Positions 18,685 through 30,342 of a stretch of DNA of 64,000 bases are shown piece by piece. A program made the translations under genes and the position numbers. The DNA lies in assembly GCA_002025645.1 (NCBI GenBank), contig CP018783.1:62001-126000 (forward strand), read 5' to 3'. This DNA is from Curtobacterium pusillum (GTDB lineage Bacteria > Actinomycetota > Actinomycetes > Actinomycetales > Microbacteriaceae). Numbering within the stretch: the stretch's first letter is position 1; each line of letters opens with the position of its first letter. The notes beneath the pieces were generated by a model that ran no database searches, was not told the origin of the DNA, and saw only the letters and a program-made list of their open reading frames with translations.

Positions 18685-19427
18685 TGGCGTCGCTCTACCT
18701 CGTCGACTCGCTCGACGGCGTCACGGTCGGCGACACCGTCCCGCTCGACGGGGCAGAGGGACGCCACGCGGTCGCCGTCGCCCGGGTCCGGGTGGGGGAG
18801 ACCCTGCGGTTGTCGGACGGCCGGGGCACCGTCGTGACCGGGACCGTGACCGAACTCGGGCGGGACTCGCTGTCGTTGGCGGTGTCCGAGGTCGCCGTCG
18901 ACGCGGCACCCGCACCGAGCCTGACGCTCGTGCAGGCGCTCGCGAAGGGCGGCCGCGACGAGATGGCGGTGCAGGCGGCGACCGAGATCGGCGTCGACCG
19001 GATCGTGCCGTGGTCGGCCGCGCGCAGTGTCTCCCGGTGGGACGGCGCGAAGGTCGAGAAGGGCCGGTCCCGCTGGGCGGCGATCGCCCAGGAGGCCTCG
19101 AAGCAGGCGATCCGCTCGCGTGTGCCGGCGGTGGACGCCCCGGTGACGACGGCGCAGCTCGCCGGCAGTGCGGGATCGGACTCGTCGCGCGCGGTGCTCG
19201 TGCTCGACCCCGTCGGGGACGTCCGGCTGTCGTCCTGGGAACCGCCGGCCGACGTCGCCGAGATCGTCCTGGTCGTCGGACCAGAGGGCGGGATCGACGG
19301 TTCGGAGTTCGACCGGCTGGTGGCGGCGGGTGCCGTGCGGGTCCGGCTCGGCGACACCGTGCTCCGGACCTCCACCGCCGGCCCCGCGGCGTTGGCCGTG
19401 CTCCAGACGCGGCTCGGGCGCTGGTAG
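18684..19427 (+). CDS. rsmE: 16S rRNA (uracil(1498)-N(3))-methyltransferase RsmE
   Basis: RsmE methylates U1498 in 16S rRNA. The 247-residue SPOUT enzyme has an N-terminal PUA-like part (EGRHAVAVARVRVGE) and a knot domain with LVQALAKGGRDEMAVQAATE, the SAM-site motif VGPEGGIDGSEFD, and LGDTVLRTSTA at the end. Its ATG overlaps the dnaJ stop (TGATG), so it is translationally coupled to dnaJ. Confidence 0.93.
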   Translation: MASLYLVDSLDGVTVGDTVPLDGAEGRHAVAVARVRVGETLRLSDGRGTVVTGTVTELGRDSLSLAVSEVAVDAAPAPSLTLVQALAKGGRDEMAVQAATEIGVDRIVPWSAARSVSRWDGAKVEKGRSRWAAIAQEASKQAIRSRVPAVDAPVTTAQLAGSAGSDSSRAVLVLDPVGDVRLSSWEPPADVAEIVLVVGPEGGIDGSEFDRLVAAGAVRVRLGDTVLRTSTAGPAALAVLQTRLGRW

Positions 19428-19488
19428 TCGGCGCGCTCGTCCCGGATCGGGAAGGCCCGGCGTCGGTCCCGCGTTCTACGATGGGTCC

Positions 19489-19842
19489 ATGAGCACCAGC
19501 ACGCCCAGCGTCTTCTCCAAGATCATCGCGCGCGAGATCCCGGCGACCGTCGTCGCCGAGGACGACCGCGTCATCGCGATCGAGGACATCGCACCGAAGG
19601 CCCCCGTCCACGTGCTCGTCATCCCCAAGACCGAGGAGTACGCGAACGTGTCCGAACTCGCCGCAGGCGACCCGGACCTCCTCTCCCACGTGGTCGCCAC
19701 CGCGCAGCGCATCGCCGACGAGCGCGCCGACGGCCAGTTCCGACTCGTCTTCAACACCGGCGAAGCAGCCGGTCAGACCGTGTTCCACGTGCACGCGCAC
19801 GTACTCGCAGGTGAACTGCAGGAAGGCACCCTTGCCGGCTAA
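19489..19842 (+). CDS. HIT family protein (histidine triad nucleotide-binding)
   Basis: The 117-residue protein starts MSTSTPSVFSKIIAREIPA and ends with the histidine triad HVHAHVLAG. HIT proteins hydrolyse nucleoside phosphoramidates or similar AMP compounds. Size fits the HinT branch. TACGAT (19477-19482) ends 6 nt before the ATG, so a leaderless start inside the run is likely. Its last codons overlap the start of phoH. Confidence 0.9.
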   Translation: MSTSTPSVFSKIIAREIPATVVAEDDRVIAIEDIAPKAPVHVLVIPKTEEYANVSELAAGDPDLLSHVVATAQRIADERADGQFRLVFNTGEAAGQTVFHVHAHVLAGELQEGTLAG

Positions 19843-20977
19843 CGAACCAGCACCCTCCCCGATCGACCCCGCCGAGTCGGAGTCGACCGTCTCGATCCAG
19901 GTCGACGGCATCGCCATGGTGCAGCTGCTCGGCCCCCAGGACCGACTGCTCAAGACCGTGGAACGGCAGTACCCCGGTGTCCGCGTGCTCGTGCGCGGCA
20001 ACGAGGTCTCGCTGACCGGACCCGAACGCGACGTCGCGCGCGCGAACGCCCTGGTCGACGAACTCGTCGGCATGGTCCGGCGCGGACAGGACATCGGCCC
20101 GTCGGACATCCCCGTGTCGGCGAAGCTCCTCGACGAGGACCGCAAGCCGTCGGACACCTTCGGCACGCCGATCGTGTCGAGTCGCGGCAAGTCCGTGCGC
20201 CCGAAGACCGACGGGCAGCGCGCCTACGTCGACGCCATCGACGAGCACACCATCACGTTCGGCATCGGCCCCGCCGGTACCGGCAAGACGTACCTGGCGA
20301 TGGCGAAGGCCGTGCAGGCCCTGCAGCGGCGCGAGGTGACCCGGATCATCCTCACCCGCCCCGCGGTCGAGGCCGGCGAGCGGCTCGGGTTCCTGCCGGG
20401 CACGCTCACCGACAAGATCGACCCGTACCTGCGCCCGCTGTACGACGCCCTGAACGAGATGATGGACCCCGAACTGGTCCCGAAGCTCCTGGCAGCAGGC
20501 ACGGTCGAGGTGGCACCGCTCGCGTACATGCGCGGCCGGACGCTCAACGACTCGTTCGTGGTCCTCGACGAGGCGCAGAACACCACCCCCGAGCAGATGA
20601 AGATGTTCCTGACGCGACTCGGCTTCGGGTCGAAGATGGTCGTCACCGGCGACATCACCCAGGTCGACCTGCCCGGCAACCTGTCCGGGCTGCGGCTCGT
20701 CACGCGGATCCTCGACCGGGTCGAGGACATCCACTTCTCCCGGCTCACGAGCGACGACGTCGTCCGGCACACCCTCGTCGGCCGCATCGTCGACGCCTAC
20801 ACCGTCTACGACGAGGAGCGCCTCGCCGAGCAGTCCGGGTACCGCCCGGGCGGCCGCGGCAGCGCTGCCACGCCGAACCCCGCCGGCACGAACCGTGCCG
20901 AGCGACGGGGGCGTCCGCCGCAGGACCGCCAACGCTCCCCGTACCCCCAGAACGACGCCCGAGGAGGCAACCGGTGA
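19832..20977 (+). CDS. PhoH family ATPase
   Basis: The 381-residue protein has an N-terminal KH-like part and a PhoH ATPase core with Walker A GPAGTGKT at residues 146-153, Walker [22 protein letters not shown], and [10 protein letters not shown]. PhoH ATPases are linked to RNA handling and usually sit beside ybeY, as here. I chose TTG 19832, preceded by AGGAAGG at a 5-nt spacing; GTG 19811 is the alternative. It overlaps the end of the HIT gene by 11 nt and the ybeY start by 4 nt. Confidence 0.9.
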   Translation: MPANEPAPSPIDPAESESTVSIQVDGIAMVQLLGPQDRLLKTVERQYPGVRVLVRGNEVSLTGPERDVARANALVDELVGMVRRGQDIGPSDIPVSAKLLDEDRKPSDTFGTPIVSSRGKSVRPKTDGQRAYVDAIDEHTITFGIGPAGTGKTYLAMAKAVQALQRREVTRIILTRPAVEAGERLGFLPGTLTDKIDPYLRPLYDALNEMMDPELVPKLLAAGTVEVAPLAYMRGRTLNDSFVVLDEAQNTTPEQMKMFLTRLGFGSKMVVTGDITQVDLPGNLSGLRLVTRILDRVEDIHFSRLTSDDVVRHTLVGRIVDAYTVYDEERLAEQSGYRPGGRGSAATPNPAGTNRAERRGRPPQDRQRSPYPQNDARGGNR

Positions 20978-21435
20978 GCATCGAGCTCAACAACGAGTCC
21001 GGTGTCGAGGTCGACGAGGCAGCCATCCAGCGCCTCGCCGCCTTCGCACTCGACGCGCTGCACGTCCACGCCGACGCGGAGCTCGCCATCGTGCTCGTCG
21101 ACGAGGGCGCGATGGAGCAGCTGCACGTCCGCTGGATGGACGAACCCGGCCCGACCGACGTCCTGAGCTTCCCGATGGACGAACTCCGCCCGGGCACCGA
21201 GGACGAGCCGACGCCCGCCGGCCTGCTGGGCGACATCGTGCTCTGCCCCCAGGTCGCCGAGGAGCAGGCGAAGACCGCCGGGCACTCGAGCACCGACGAG
21301 ATGCTCCTGCTGACCTGCCACGGCATCCTGCACCTGCTCGGGTTCGACCACGCCGAACCGGACGAGAAGGCCGAGATGTTCGGCCTGCAGGGCGAGATCC
21401 TCACCGCGTTCGCCGCCCAGCGCCGAGGACGGTGA
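20974..21435 (+). CDS. ybeY: rRNA maturation endoribonuclease YbeY
   Basis: YbeY is a zinc-dependent RNase involved in 16S 3'-end maturation and ribosome quality control. The 153-residue protein carries the metal motif [11 protein letters not shown] and the preceding DVLSFPMDE region. The GTG start overlaps the phoH stop and is preceded by GAGGAGG. The CNNM gene starts 4 nt after its stop. Confidence 0.95.
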   Translation: MSIELNNESGVEVDEAAIQRLAAFALDALHVHADAELAIVLVDEGAMEQLHVRWMDEPGPTDVLSFPMDELRPGTEDEPTPAGLLGDIVLCPQVAEEQAKTAGHSSTDEMLLLTCHGILHLLGFDHAEPDEKAEMFGLQGEILTAFAAQRRGR

Positions 21436-21439
21436 ACTG

Positions 21440-22762
21440 ATGCTGCTCGTCGCCGGCCTGCTCGCGGTGGCGTTCGTGCTGGTCGTCCTCGGCGGTCTGC
21501 TCGCCGCCTCCGACGCCGCACTCTCCGTGCTGTCGCGCGCCGACCTCGACGAGATCGCGCGCGGGAGCAAGCACCGGCGGGCGATCGAGGCGATCGGTGA
21601 CGACGTCGGCGCGCACGTCAACGCGCTGAACTTCTTCCGGGTCCTCGCCGAGACGGCGGCTGCCGTGCTCGTCGCGATCGGCCTCGTGATGGTGTTCGAC
21701 ACGTGGTGGGTGGCGCTCATCGTCGCCGCGGCGATCATGACCGCGGTGTCCTTCGTGCTCGTCGGGTCGAGCCCGCGGAGCGTCGGCCGGGCGCACGCCG
21801 AGGGGCTCATCGCCTCGACGGGCGGCCTCGTCCGGGGCGTCCGGATCGTCCTCGGCCCGCTCGCCGGCCTGCTCGTCGTGATCGGCGACAAGGTCACGCC
21901 GGGTCGTGGCCGGAGCGCCTCGACGGTGTCGAGCGAGGAGCAGCTGCTGTCCCTCGTCGACGAGGCCACCGAGAGCAACGTCCTCGAACAGGACGACCGC
22001 GAACTCATCCACTCGGTGTTCGAGTTCAGCGACACCCTCGTGCGCGAGGTCATGGTGCCGCGCACCGACATGCTCACCGTCGACGGGGCGGACACGCTGG
22101 CCGCCGGCATGGAGCAGTTCCTGGCCGCCGGGGTGTCCCGCATGCCCGTCACCGGCAAGGACAGCGACGACGTGCTCGGGGTGCTGTACCTCCGCGACGT
22201 CGCCCGCGCCCTCTACGAGCGGCCGGGTTCCGGCGCGGAACGCGTCACGACGCTGCTGCGACCGGCCCAGTTCGTGCCGGAGTCGAAGGCCGCGGACGAC
22301 ACCCTGCGGCACATGCAGGCCGCCAAGAACCACCTCGTGCTCGTCGTCGACGAGTACGGCGGCGTCGCCGGGCTCGTCACGATGGAGGACCTCATCGAGG
22401 AGCTCGTCGGGGACATCTCCGACGAGTACGACCGCGCCGTCGTCGACCGTGTCGAGGTCGAACCGGGGCTCTGGCGGATCTCCGCCCGCCTCCCCGTCGA
22501 CGAGCTCGGCGACCTGTTCGGCATCGAGCTCGAGGACGACGACGTCGACACCGCCGGTGGCCTCCTCACCAAGGAGCTCGGCCACCTGGCGGTCCGCGGC
22601 GAGACCGTCACCGTGTCCGGCGTCGTGCTGACGGCCGACCGGGTCGAGGGCAAGCGCCGCCACCTCATCTCCGTGCTCGCCGAGCGCACGCCCGAACTCG
22701 CCGGCGTCGAGGACGCCTTCGAGGACGCAGCACCCACCACGACGGGAACCCCGCACGCATGA
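21440..22762 (+). CDS. CNNM/CBS-pair membrane protein (hemolysin C/CorC family)
   Basis: The 440-residue protein has an N-terminal CNNM membrane domain (about residues 1-140), a CBS-domain pair (from LIHSVFEFSDTLVREVMVPRTDM to GGVAGLVTMEDLIEELVGDI) and a C-terminal CorC_HlyC domain. Relatives are metal-ion transporters or efflux regulators; the old hemolysin label is probably misleading. Its position between ybeY and era is conserved. ATGA overlaps the era start. Confidence 0.88.
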   Translation: MLLVAGLLAVAFVLVVLGGLLAASDAALSVLSRADLDEIARGSKHRRAIEAIGDDVGAHVNALNFFRVLAETAAAVLVAIGLVMVFDTWWVALIVAAAIMTAVSFVLVGSSPRSVGRAHAEGLIASTGGLVRGVRIVLGPLAGLLVVIGDKVTPGRGRSASTVSSEEQLLSLVDEATESNVLEQDDRELIHSVFEFSDTLVREVMVPRTDMLTVDGADTLAAGMEQFLAAGVSRMPVTGKDSDDVLGVLYLRDVARALYERPGSGAERVTTLLRPAQFVPESKAADDTLRHMQAAKNHLVLVVDEYGGVAGLVTMEDLIEELVGDISDEYDRAVVDRVEVEPGLWRISARLPVDELGDLFGIELEDDDVDTAGGLLTKELGHLAVRGETVTVSGVVLTADRVEGKRRHLISVLAERTPELAGVEDAFEDAAPTTTGTPHA

Positions 22763-23700
22763 CCGACACCACCACGCCCGCCACCGGCGACGCCGCCCAG
22801 CCCTACCGCGCCGGGTTCGTCTCGTTCGTCGGCCGTCCGAACGTCGGCAAGTCGACGCTGACGAACGCCCTGGTCGGCGAGAAGGTCGCGATCACGTCGT
22901 CGAAGCCGCAGACCACCCGCCGCGCCATCCGCGGCGTCGTGCACCGGCCGAACGGGCAGGTCATCATCGTGGACACGCCGGGCGTGCACCGTCCGCGCAC
23001 GCTGCTCGGCGAGCGCTTGAACGACCTCGTGCAGTCGACCCTCGGCGACGTCGACGTGATCGGTTTCTGCGTGCCGGCGAACGAGCCGATCGGGCCCGGC
23101 GACAAGTTCATCAACGACACCCTCGACCAGTACCCGCGCGCCAAGAAGGTCGCGATCGTGACGAAGATCGACCGCACCGCGAAGGACGCCGTCGGCGCGC
23201 AGTTGCTGGCGGTGTCGAAGCTCCGCGAGTGGGACTCGATCATCCCGACGTCCGGCACGAAGGGGATCCAGCTCGAGGTCCTGCTCGAGGAGATCACGAA
23301 GCTCCTGCCCGAGTCGCCGCAGCTCTACGACGCCACGACCGTGACCGAGGAGACCGACGAGGAGCGCATCGGGGAACTCATCCGCGAAGCCGCGCTCGAG
23401 GGCGTCCGCGACGAACTCCCGCACTCCCTCGCCGTCGTCATCGAGGACATGGTCGAGCCCGACGAGGACGACGACCCGGACGGCCCGCTGCGCATCTTCG
23501 CCAACCTGTTCGTCGAGCGCGACAGCCAGAAGGCGATCGTGATCGGCCACAAGGGTGAGCGGCTGAAGGACGTCGGGTCACGCGCCCGCGTCGAGATCGA
23601 GTCGCTGCTCGGTGGCCGCCACGTGTACCTGAACATCCGGGTGAAGGTCGCGAAGGAGTGGCAGCGCGACCCGAAGCAGCTCGGGCGCCTCGGCTTCTGA
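22759..23700 (+). CDS. era: GTPase Era
   Basis: Era binds the 3' end of 16S rRNA and helps 30S assembly. The 313-residue protein has G1 GRPNVGKS at residues 25-32, the switch SSKPQTTR, G3 DTPG, G4 TKID and a C-terminal KH domain with VIGHKGERLKDVGSRAR. It closes the hrcA-to-era run and is translationally coupled to the CNNM gene. Confidence 0.96.
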   Translation: MTDTTTPATGDAAQPYRAGFVSFVGRPNVGKSTLTNALVGEKVAITSSKPQTTRRAIRGVVHRPNGQVIIVDTPGVHRPRTLLGERLNDLVQSTLGDVDVIGFCVPANEPIGPGDKFINDTLDQYPRAKKVAIVTKIDRTAKDAVGAQLLAVSKLREWDSIIPTSGTKGIQLEVLLEEITKLLPESPQLYDATTVTEETDEERIGELIREAALEGVRDELPHSLAVVIEDMVEPDEDDDPDGPLRIFANLFVERDSQKAIVIGHKGERLKDVGSRARVEIESLLGGRHVYLNIRVKVAKEWQRDPKQLGRLGF

Positions 23701-23740
23701 GCCGACCGCCTCCGGACGTCACTCCACAGGCGGACGCGCG

Positions 23741-23762
23741 CCGTGCCTCCAGGCCGTACCGT
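23741..23762 (+). promoter_or_regulatory. Kinase promoter: family A half-site next to TACCGT
   Basis: The half-site CCGTGCCTCCAGGCC (23741-23755) ends one nt before TACCGT (23757-23762), which ends 6 nt before GTG 23769. The arrangement copies that at leuS. Confidence 0.5.
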
Positions 23763-23768
23763 GGTGTG

Positions 23769-25037
23769 GTGTTCCGTCCCATGCTGCGCGCGCAGATCGT
23801 CACCGACGTGGTCGTGGCGATCGTCCTCGGCGCGCTCGTCCTGGTCGCGACGGCGCGGGGGATGGACTCGCCGCTCGCGCTGATCACCGTCGCCGGCATG
23901 ACCGGAGCGCTCGCGCTCCGTCGGCTGTCGCCGGGTCTCGCGCTCGGCGTCGCCTGGGTGTTCGCCGTCTTCGAGATGGTCACCGGCCAGCAACCCGACC
24001 TGTCGAACGTCTTCATCGCGGCCGTGATGTACACGACGAGCGCGTACGGCAGCCGTCGCGTGCGGTTCGCCGGCCTCGTCTCGGCGATCGGCGGTCCGGT
24101 GATCGCCGCCGTGTACCTCGGGGTCGACGACTACGAGTCCCGGCTGGGCATCGACACGGCGACGACGCCGGCGCAGGAGTCGCTCAAGGTCGCGTTCTCC
24201 TACTTCGCTGTCGTTCTGCTCCTGCTGCTGTTGCCGTGGCTCGCCGGACTCGTCCGCCGGGTGCGCCGGTCGGCGAGCATGAGCCGCGAGGCCCAGCTCG
24301 TCGCCGAACGCGACGCCGCCCGGGCCGACCGCGCCGTCGCCGTGGAGCAGGAGCGCGTGCGGATCGCGCGGGACATGCACGACATCGTGGCGCACTCGCT
24401 CGCGGTCGTCATCGCCCAGGCGGACGGCGCCCGGTACGCCCTCAAGGCCGACCCCGCGATCGCCGACGAAGCCCTCGGCACGATCTCGACGACCGCGCGG
24501 CGTGCCCTCGGCGACGTCCGGGAGCTCCTCGGTGCCCTCCGTCACGAGCAGGGCACCGCACCGACGCCCGAGATCGACGACATCGAACGACTCGTGGGGG
24601 AGATGCGCGGCGTCGGGCTCGACGTCCGGGTCGAGCGCGAGGGCGACCCCTCCGGACTGCCCACCACCACCCAGCTCGCGGTCTACCGGATCGTGCAGGA
24701 GAGCCTGACGAACGCGTGGAAGCACGGAGAGCCGGGCACTCCGGTGCACACCGCCCTGACGTACCGACCGGACACCGTCGAGATCAGCGTGGTCAACCGT
24801 CGGGCGGATGACGGCACCCGCGGCCCCGGGACCGGACACGGCCTGGTCGGCATGCGCGAACGTGCCACGATGACCGGGGGCACGATGACCGCAGGACCCC
24901 GCGGCGACGACTTCGCGGTCGCGGTCCGGATGCCGACCGTCCCCGCCAGCGGACAGATGCCCAGGGGCCTGGTGCCGACGACCGGCATGCCCGCACCCCG
25001 CACCACCCCGACCAGCCAGGAGCACACCGGCCGATGA
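23769..25037 (+). CDS. Membrane sensor histidine kinase, HisKA_3 type
   Basis: The 422-residue kinase has four or five membrane segments in residues 8-150 with only short loops outside, so it likely senses within the membrane. Its HisKA_3 domain carries RIARDMHDIVAHSLAV with phospho-acceptor H204, and its HATPase domain ends with GTGHGLVGMRERA. GTG 23769 was chosen among nearby GTG/ATG codons because TACCGT ends 6 nt upstream. It overlaps its response regulator by ATGA, and an ABC/FtsX pair follows. Confidence 0.87.
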   Translation: MFRPMLRAQIVTDVVVAIVLGALVLVATARGMDSPLALITVAGMTGALALRRLSPGLALGVAWVFAVFEMVTGQQPDLSNVFIAAVMYTTSAYGSRRVRFAGLVSAIGGPVIAAVYLGVDDYESRLGIDTATTPAQESLKVAFSYFAVVLLLLLLPWLAGLVRRVRRSASMSREAQLVAERDAARADRAVAVEQERVRIARDMHDIVAHSLAVVIAQADGARYALKADPAIADEALGTISTTARRALGDVRELLGALRHEQGTAPTPEIDDIERLVGEMRGVGLDVRVEREGDPSGLPTTTQLAVYRIVQESLTNAWKHGEPGTPVHTALTYRPDTVEISVVNRRADDGTRGPGTGHGLVGMRERATMTGGTMTAGPRGDDFAVAVRMPTVPASGQMPRGLVPTTGMPAPRTTPTSQEHTGR

Positions 25038-25708
25038 ACGACACCCCGATCCGCGTCGCCCTCGTCGACGACCAGGCACTCTTCCGCACCGGCATCCGGA
25101 TGCTCATCGACTCGCAGGCCGACCTGCAGTTCGTCGGTGAGGCCGGCGACGGTGCCGAGGGCGTCGAACTCGTGCGCCGTGGGCGTCCCGACGTCGTGCT
25201 CATGGACGTCCGCATGCCGGTGATGGACGGCATCACCGCGACCTCCCGCATCGTCGAGGACAGCGGTGCGGACGGCGCGAAGGTGCTCGTGCTCACCACC
25301 TTCGACTTCGACGAGGCCGCGGCCAAGGCGATCCGCGCGGGCGCGAGCGGATTCGTGCTGAAGGACGCCGACCCGGAGTTCCTGCTCGCCGCCATCCGCA
25401 CCGTGCACGCCGGGACCGCGGTGTTCGCGGCGTCCGCCACGCGTGAACTGCTCCGCCGCTACGAGGACTCGAGCGAGCAGGCCGCATCGGTGCCGGCGGC
25501 CTTCTCCGACCTGACACCGCGGGAGCGGGAGATCTTCGACCTGGCGGCGCGGGGCTTCAGCAACAGCGAGATCGCCCAGCACGAGTACGTCAGCGAGGCG
25601 ACCGTGAAGACCCACATCTCGCGGGTCCTGACGAAGCTCGAGCTCCGGGATCGCGTGCGCCTCGTCGTGTTCGCGCACGAGCACGGCCTGGTGACCAAGG
25701 CCGAGTGA
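25034..25708 (+). CDS. NarL/LuxR-type response regulator
   Basis: The 224-residue regulator has a receiver domain with acidic pair D12/D13, phospho-acceptor D58 in VVLMDVRMP and a conserved lysine in VLKDADP. A LuxR-type helix-turn-helix (LTPREREIFDLAARGFSNSEIAQ...VKTHISRVLTKL) ends it. It partners with the overlapping kinase gene and probably controls the ABC transporter 108 nt downstream; the target is inferred from position only. Confidence 0.9.
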   Translation: MNDTPIRVALVDDQALFRTGIRMLIDSQADLQFVGEAGDGAEGVELVRRGRPDVVLMDVRMPVMDGITATSRIVEDSGADGAKVLVLTTFDFDEAAAKAIRAGASGFVLKDADPEFLLAAIRTVHAGTAVFAASATRELLRRYEDSSEQAASVPAAFSDLTPREREIFDLAARGFSNSEIAQHEYVSEATVKTHISRVLTKLELRDRVRLVVFAHEHGLVTKAE

Positions 25709-25816
25709 CCCTCATCCGCTCGGATGACTTCTGCACAGGGAGTCGAGCCGAGCGGACGATCCACAGGAGCCGCCGGACCGACGCGGGGCGTGCCTGCCGA
25801 CCGTCATCGTGGATGC

Positions 25817-26569
25817 ATGACCACGAGCCACGCACCGATCATCCGTCTCGACCACGTGTCCAAGCACTACGGCGATGCCGCCCGGCGGGTGACGGCGCTC
25901 GACGACGTCAGCGTCGACATCGGGTCAGGGGAGTTCACCGCGGTGATGGGGCCGTCCGGTTCGGGCAAGTCCACGCTGATGCACGTCGCGGCCGGCCTCG
26001 ACCCCGTGTCGACGGGCCGGATCCAGATCGACGGCGTCGACATCACCGGCCTGGCCGACAAGGAGCTCACCGAGCTCCGCCGCCGTCGGCTCGGGTTCGT
26101 GTTCCAGTCCTTCAACCTCGTGCCGACGCTCGACGTCAGCGAGAACATCCGGTTGCCGTTCCTGCTCGGCGGGCACAAGCCCAGTCGCGAAGAATCCGCG
26201 TGGATCGACCGGCTCGTCGAGATGCTCGGACTCGGGAACCGTCTGACCCACCGGCCGCACGAGTTGTCCGGTGGGCAGCAGCAGCGTGTCGCGATCGCCC
26301 GGGCGCTGGCCTCGCGTCCCGCGGTGGTCGTGGCCGACGAGCCGACGGGTGCACTCGATTCCCGGACCGGCCGCGACGTCCTGCAGATCCTCCGCGGGGC
26401 CGTGACCGAGTGGGGCCAGAGCGTCGTCATGGTGACGCACGACCCGGTCGCCGCCGCCAACGCAGACCGCATCCTCTTCCTCGCCGACGGCCAGGTCGTC
26501 GGCGACCGCCCCGCGATGGACGCGGCCGAGATCTCCACCACGATGCTCGGGATGGAGGCCGCAGCGTGA
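25817..26569 (+). CDS. ABC transporter ATP-binding protein (MacB/LolD type)
   Basis: The 250-residue ATPase has Walker A GPSGSGKST at residues 45-53, the Q-loop FVFQSFNLVPTLDV, signature LSGGQQQRVAIARAL, Walker B VVVADEPTGALD and H-loop MVTHD. This branch works with FtsX-like permeases in lipid or peptide extrusion rather than import. A weak CATCGT box ends 6 nt before the ATG. The permease start overlaps its stop. Confidence 0.9.
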   Translation: MTTSHAPIIRLDHVSKHYGDAARRVTALDDVSVDIGSGEFTAVMGPSGSGKSTLMHVAAGLDPVSTGRIQIDGVDITGLADKELTELRRRRLGFVFQSFNLVPTLDVSENIRLPFLLGGHKPSREESAWIDRLVEMLGLGNRLTHRPHELSGGQQQRVAIARALASRPAVVVADEPTGALDSRTGRDVLQILRGAVTEWGQSVVMVTHDPVAAANADRILFLADGQVVGDRPAMDAAEISTTMLGMEAAA

Positions 26570-27963
26570 ACGGCATCCGCTCCTTCGCCCCCACCGTCCT
26601 CGTCGCCGCACTCGGGACCACCTTCGGGTCGGCGCTCGTCATCGCGCCGGGCATCGTGACCGAGGCCCTCGCCGCCGCCGGCCTCTCCGAGCTCGGCCCG
26701 GTCAAGGCGATCCTCTCCGTCGTCGGATGGCTGTTCCTCGGCATCGCCCTGTACGTCGGTGCGATCGTCACCGCCAACACCTGCGCGACGCTCATCGCCG
26801 GGCAGACGCGGATCATCGCCCTGCAGCGGCTCGTCGGCGCGACCGGTGCCACCCTGCGTGCCCGGATCACCCGCACCGGTCTCCTGGTCGGGGTGCTCGG
26901 CGGGCTGATCGGTGCCGTCGCGGGCACCGGCCTGACCGCGCTGTTCGTCGTGGTCCTGCGCGGCAACGGCTTCCTGCCCGACACGACGTACACCCTGCTG
27001 CCGTGGGAGCTCGTGCTCCCGGTCGTCGCCGTCGTGCTCGCCACGTGGGGCGCCTTCGCGGTGGGGTCGCGCCGGGTGCTCACGGTGACGCCGCTCCAGG
27101 CGCTGTCGTCGAGCGTCGAGCCCAGCCACGAGGACGTCCGCTCCGGAACCGCCCGGAAAGTCTGGTCGATCCTGCTGATGGCCGGTGGTGGGCTCCTCAT
27201 GATCGTCGGGCTCCTCGGCAGCGCGGCGTCCCCGATCGCCGTCCTGCCGGCGGCCCTCGGCGGTTTCGTCTCGTTCGCGGGCGTCGCCGTCGGTGCCACG
27301 ATCGTGATGCCGCCGGTCCTGCAGCTCATCGGGCGCATCGGTTCCCGCGACCCGGTCGTCCTGCTCGCCGGCCGGAACGCCATGCGGGCGCCGGGGCGGT
27401 CCTCCCGCGCGACCATCGGGCTCGTCATCGGGGTCACGCTGCTCGTCACGTTCGCGGTGGCGCTCGGCATCATGCAGCACGTGCTCGAGGCCCAGCTCCG
27501 CGGCCAGCTCGACGGTGGCAGCCCCGAACAGGTCCAGGGCATGCGGGACTTCTTCGTGCAGCTCAACGCCGTGATCAGCGTGATCGTCGGGTTCTCCGCC
27601 GTGATCGCCGCCGTCGGGGTCGTGAACGCACTCGCCCTCGGGGTGCTGCAGCGTCGGCGTGAGCTCGGGCTGCTCCGTGTGCTCGGGCTGACCGGGGCGC
27701 AGGTCCGTCGGATGATCGTGACCGAGGCCGTGCAGATGGTCGTCGCGGCGGTCCTCACCGGGCTCGTGCTCGGCACGTTCTACGGGTGGGTCGGCGGGCA
27801 GACGCTCCTCGGGTCGCTCGGCACCCCGGTGGCTCCGGTGCTGCCGCCGCTCACGATCGGGATCGTCGTGCTCGGGGCGCTCGTCCTCGCGGTCGCGGCG
27901 ACGATCGCGCCGGTGCGGCGCGCGATGCGCGTCCCGCCGACCGAGGCGCTCGCGGTCGACTGA
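26566..27963 (+). CDS. FtsX-like ABC transporter permease
   Basis: The 465-residue permease has about eight to ten membrane segments arranged as two FtsX-like halves, the second around residues 330-460 (VIAAVGVVNALALGVLQRRRELGLLRVLGLTG). There is no large extracellular domain of the MacB kind. It pairs with the preceding ATPase, whose stop its GTG overlaps. With the kinase and regulator it resembles envelope-stress or peptide-resistance modules; the substrate is unknown. A 44-nt palindrome follows. Confidence 0.87.
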   Translation: MNGIRSFAPTVLVAALGTTFGSALVIAPGIVTEALAAAGLSELGPVKAILSVVGWLFLGIALYVGAIVTANTCATLIAGQTRIIALQRLVGATGATLRARITRTGLLVGVLGGLIGAVAGTGLTALFVVVLRGNGFLPDTTYTLLPWELVLPVVAVVLATWGAFAVGSRRVLTVTPLQALSSSVEPSHEDVRSGTARKVWSILLMAGGGLLMIVGLLGSAASPIAVLPAALGGFVSFAGVAVGATIVMPPVLQLIGRIGSRDPVVLLAGRNAMRAPGRSSRATIGLVIGVTLLVTFAVALGIMQHVLEAQLRGQLDGGSPEQVQGMRDFFVQLNAVISVIVGFSAVIAAVGVVNALALGVLQRRRELGLLRVLGLTGAQVRRMIVTEAVQMVVAAVLTGLVLGTFYGWVGGQTLLGSLGTPVAPVLPPLTIGIVVLGALVLAVAATIAPVRRAMRVPPTEALAVD

Positions 27964-27982
27964 CGCCCGGCTCTGGTCGTGA

Positions 27983-30190
<2,208 letters not shown>

Positions 30191-30205
30191 GACGCGACCC
30201 CTCCT

Positions 30206-30242
30206 GGAGGCGCGGTGCGGGTCCGACCCGCACCGCGCCTCC
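30206..30242 (+). terminator. Family A hairpin after leuA
   Basis: An 18-nt arm (30206-30223, starting GGAGGCGCGGTGCGG) and its exact reverse complement (30225-30242) are separated by 1 nt, 15 nt after the leuA stop. No U-tract follows. Confidence 0.75.
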
Positions 30243-30284
30243 TGTGCGTGGCCGGTCCTTCCCCCGTCACGCGCGATGGCAGGG

Positions 30285-30309
30285 TGCGCTGCGCTGCGCT
30301 GCGCTGCGC
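30285..30309 (+). repeat. Pentanucleotide repeat (TGCGC)x5 upstream of recO
   Basis: Five perfect copies of TGCGC lie 33 nt before the recO start, close to its likely promoter. Copy-number change would alter spacing, not frame. Confidence 0.85.
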
Positions 30310-30342
30310 CGTGGTGTCGGTGCGGAGGGGGATACTGGAGCA

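Noticed and set aside
21440..22762. A true hemolysin/virulence factor
   Set aside because: The CNNM-CBS-CorC layout points to ion transport or its regulation, and the neighbours are housekeeping genes.
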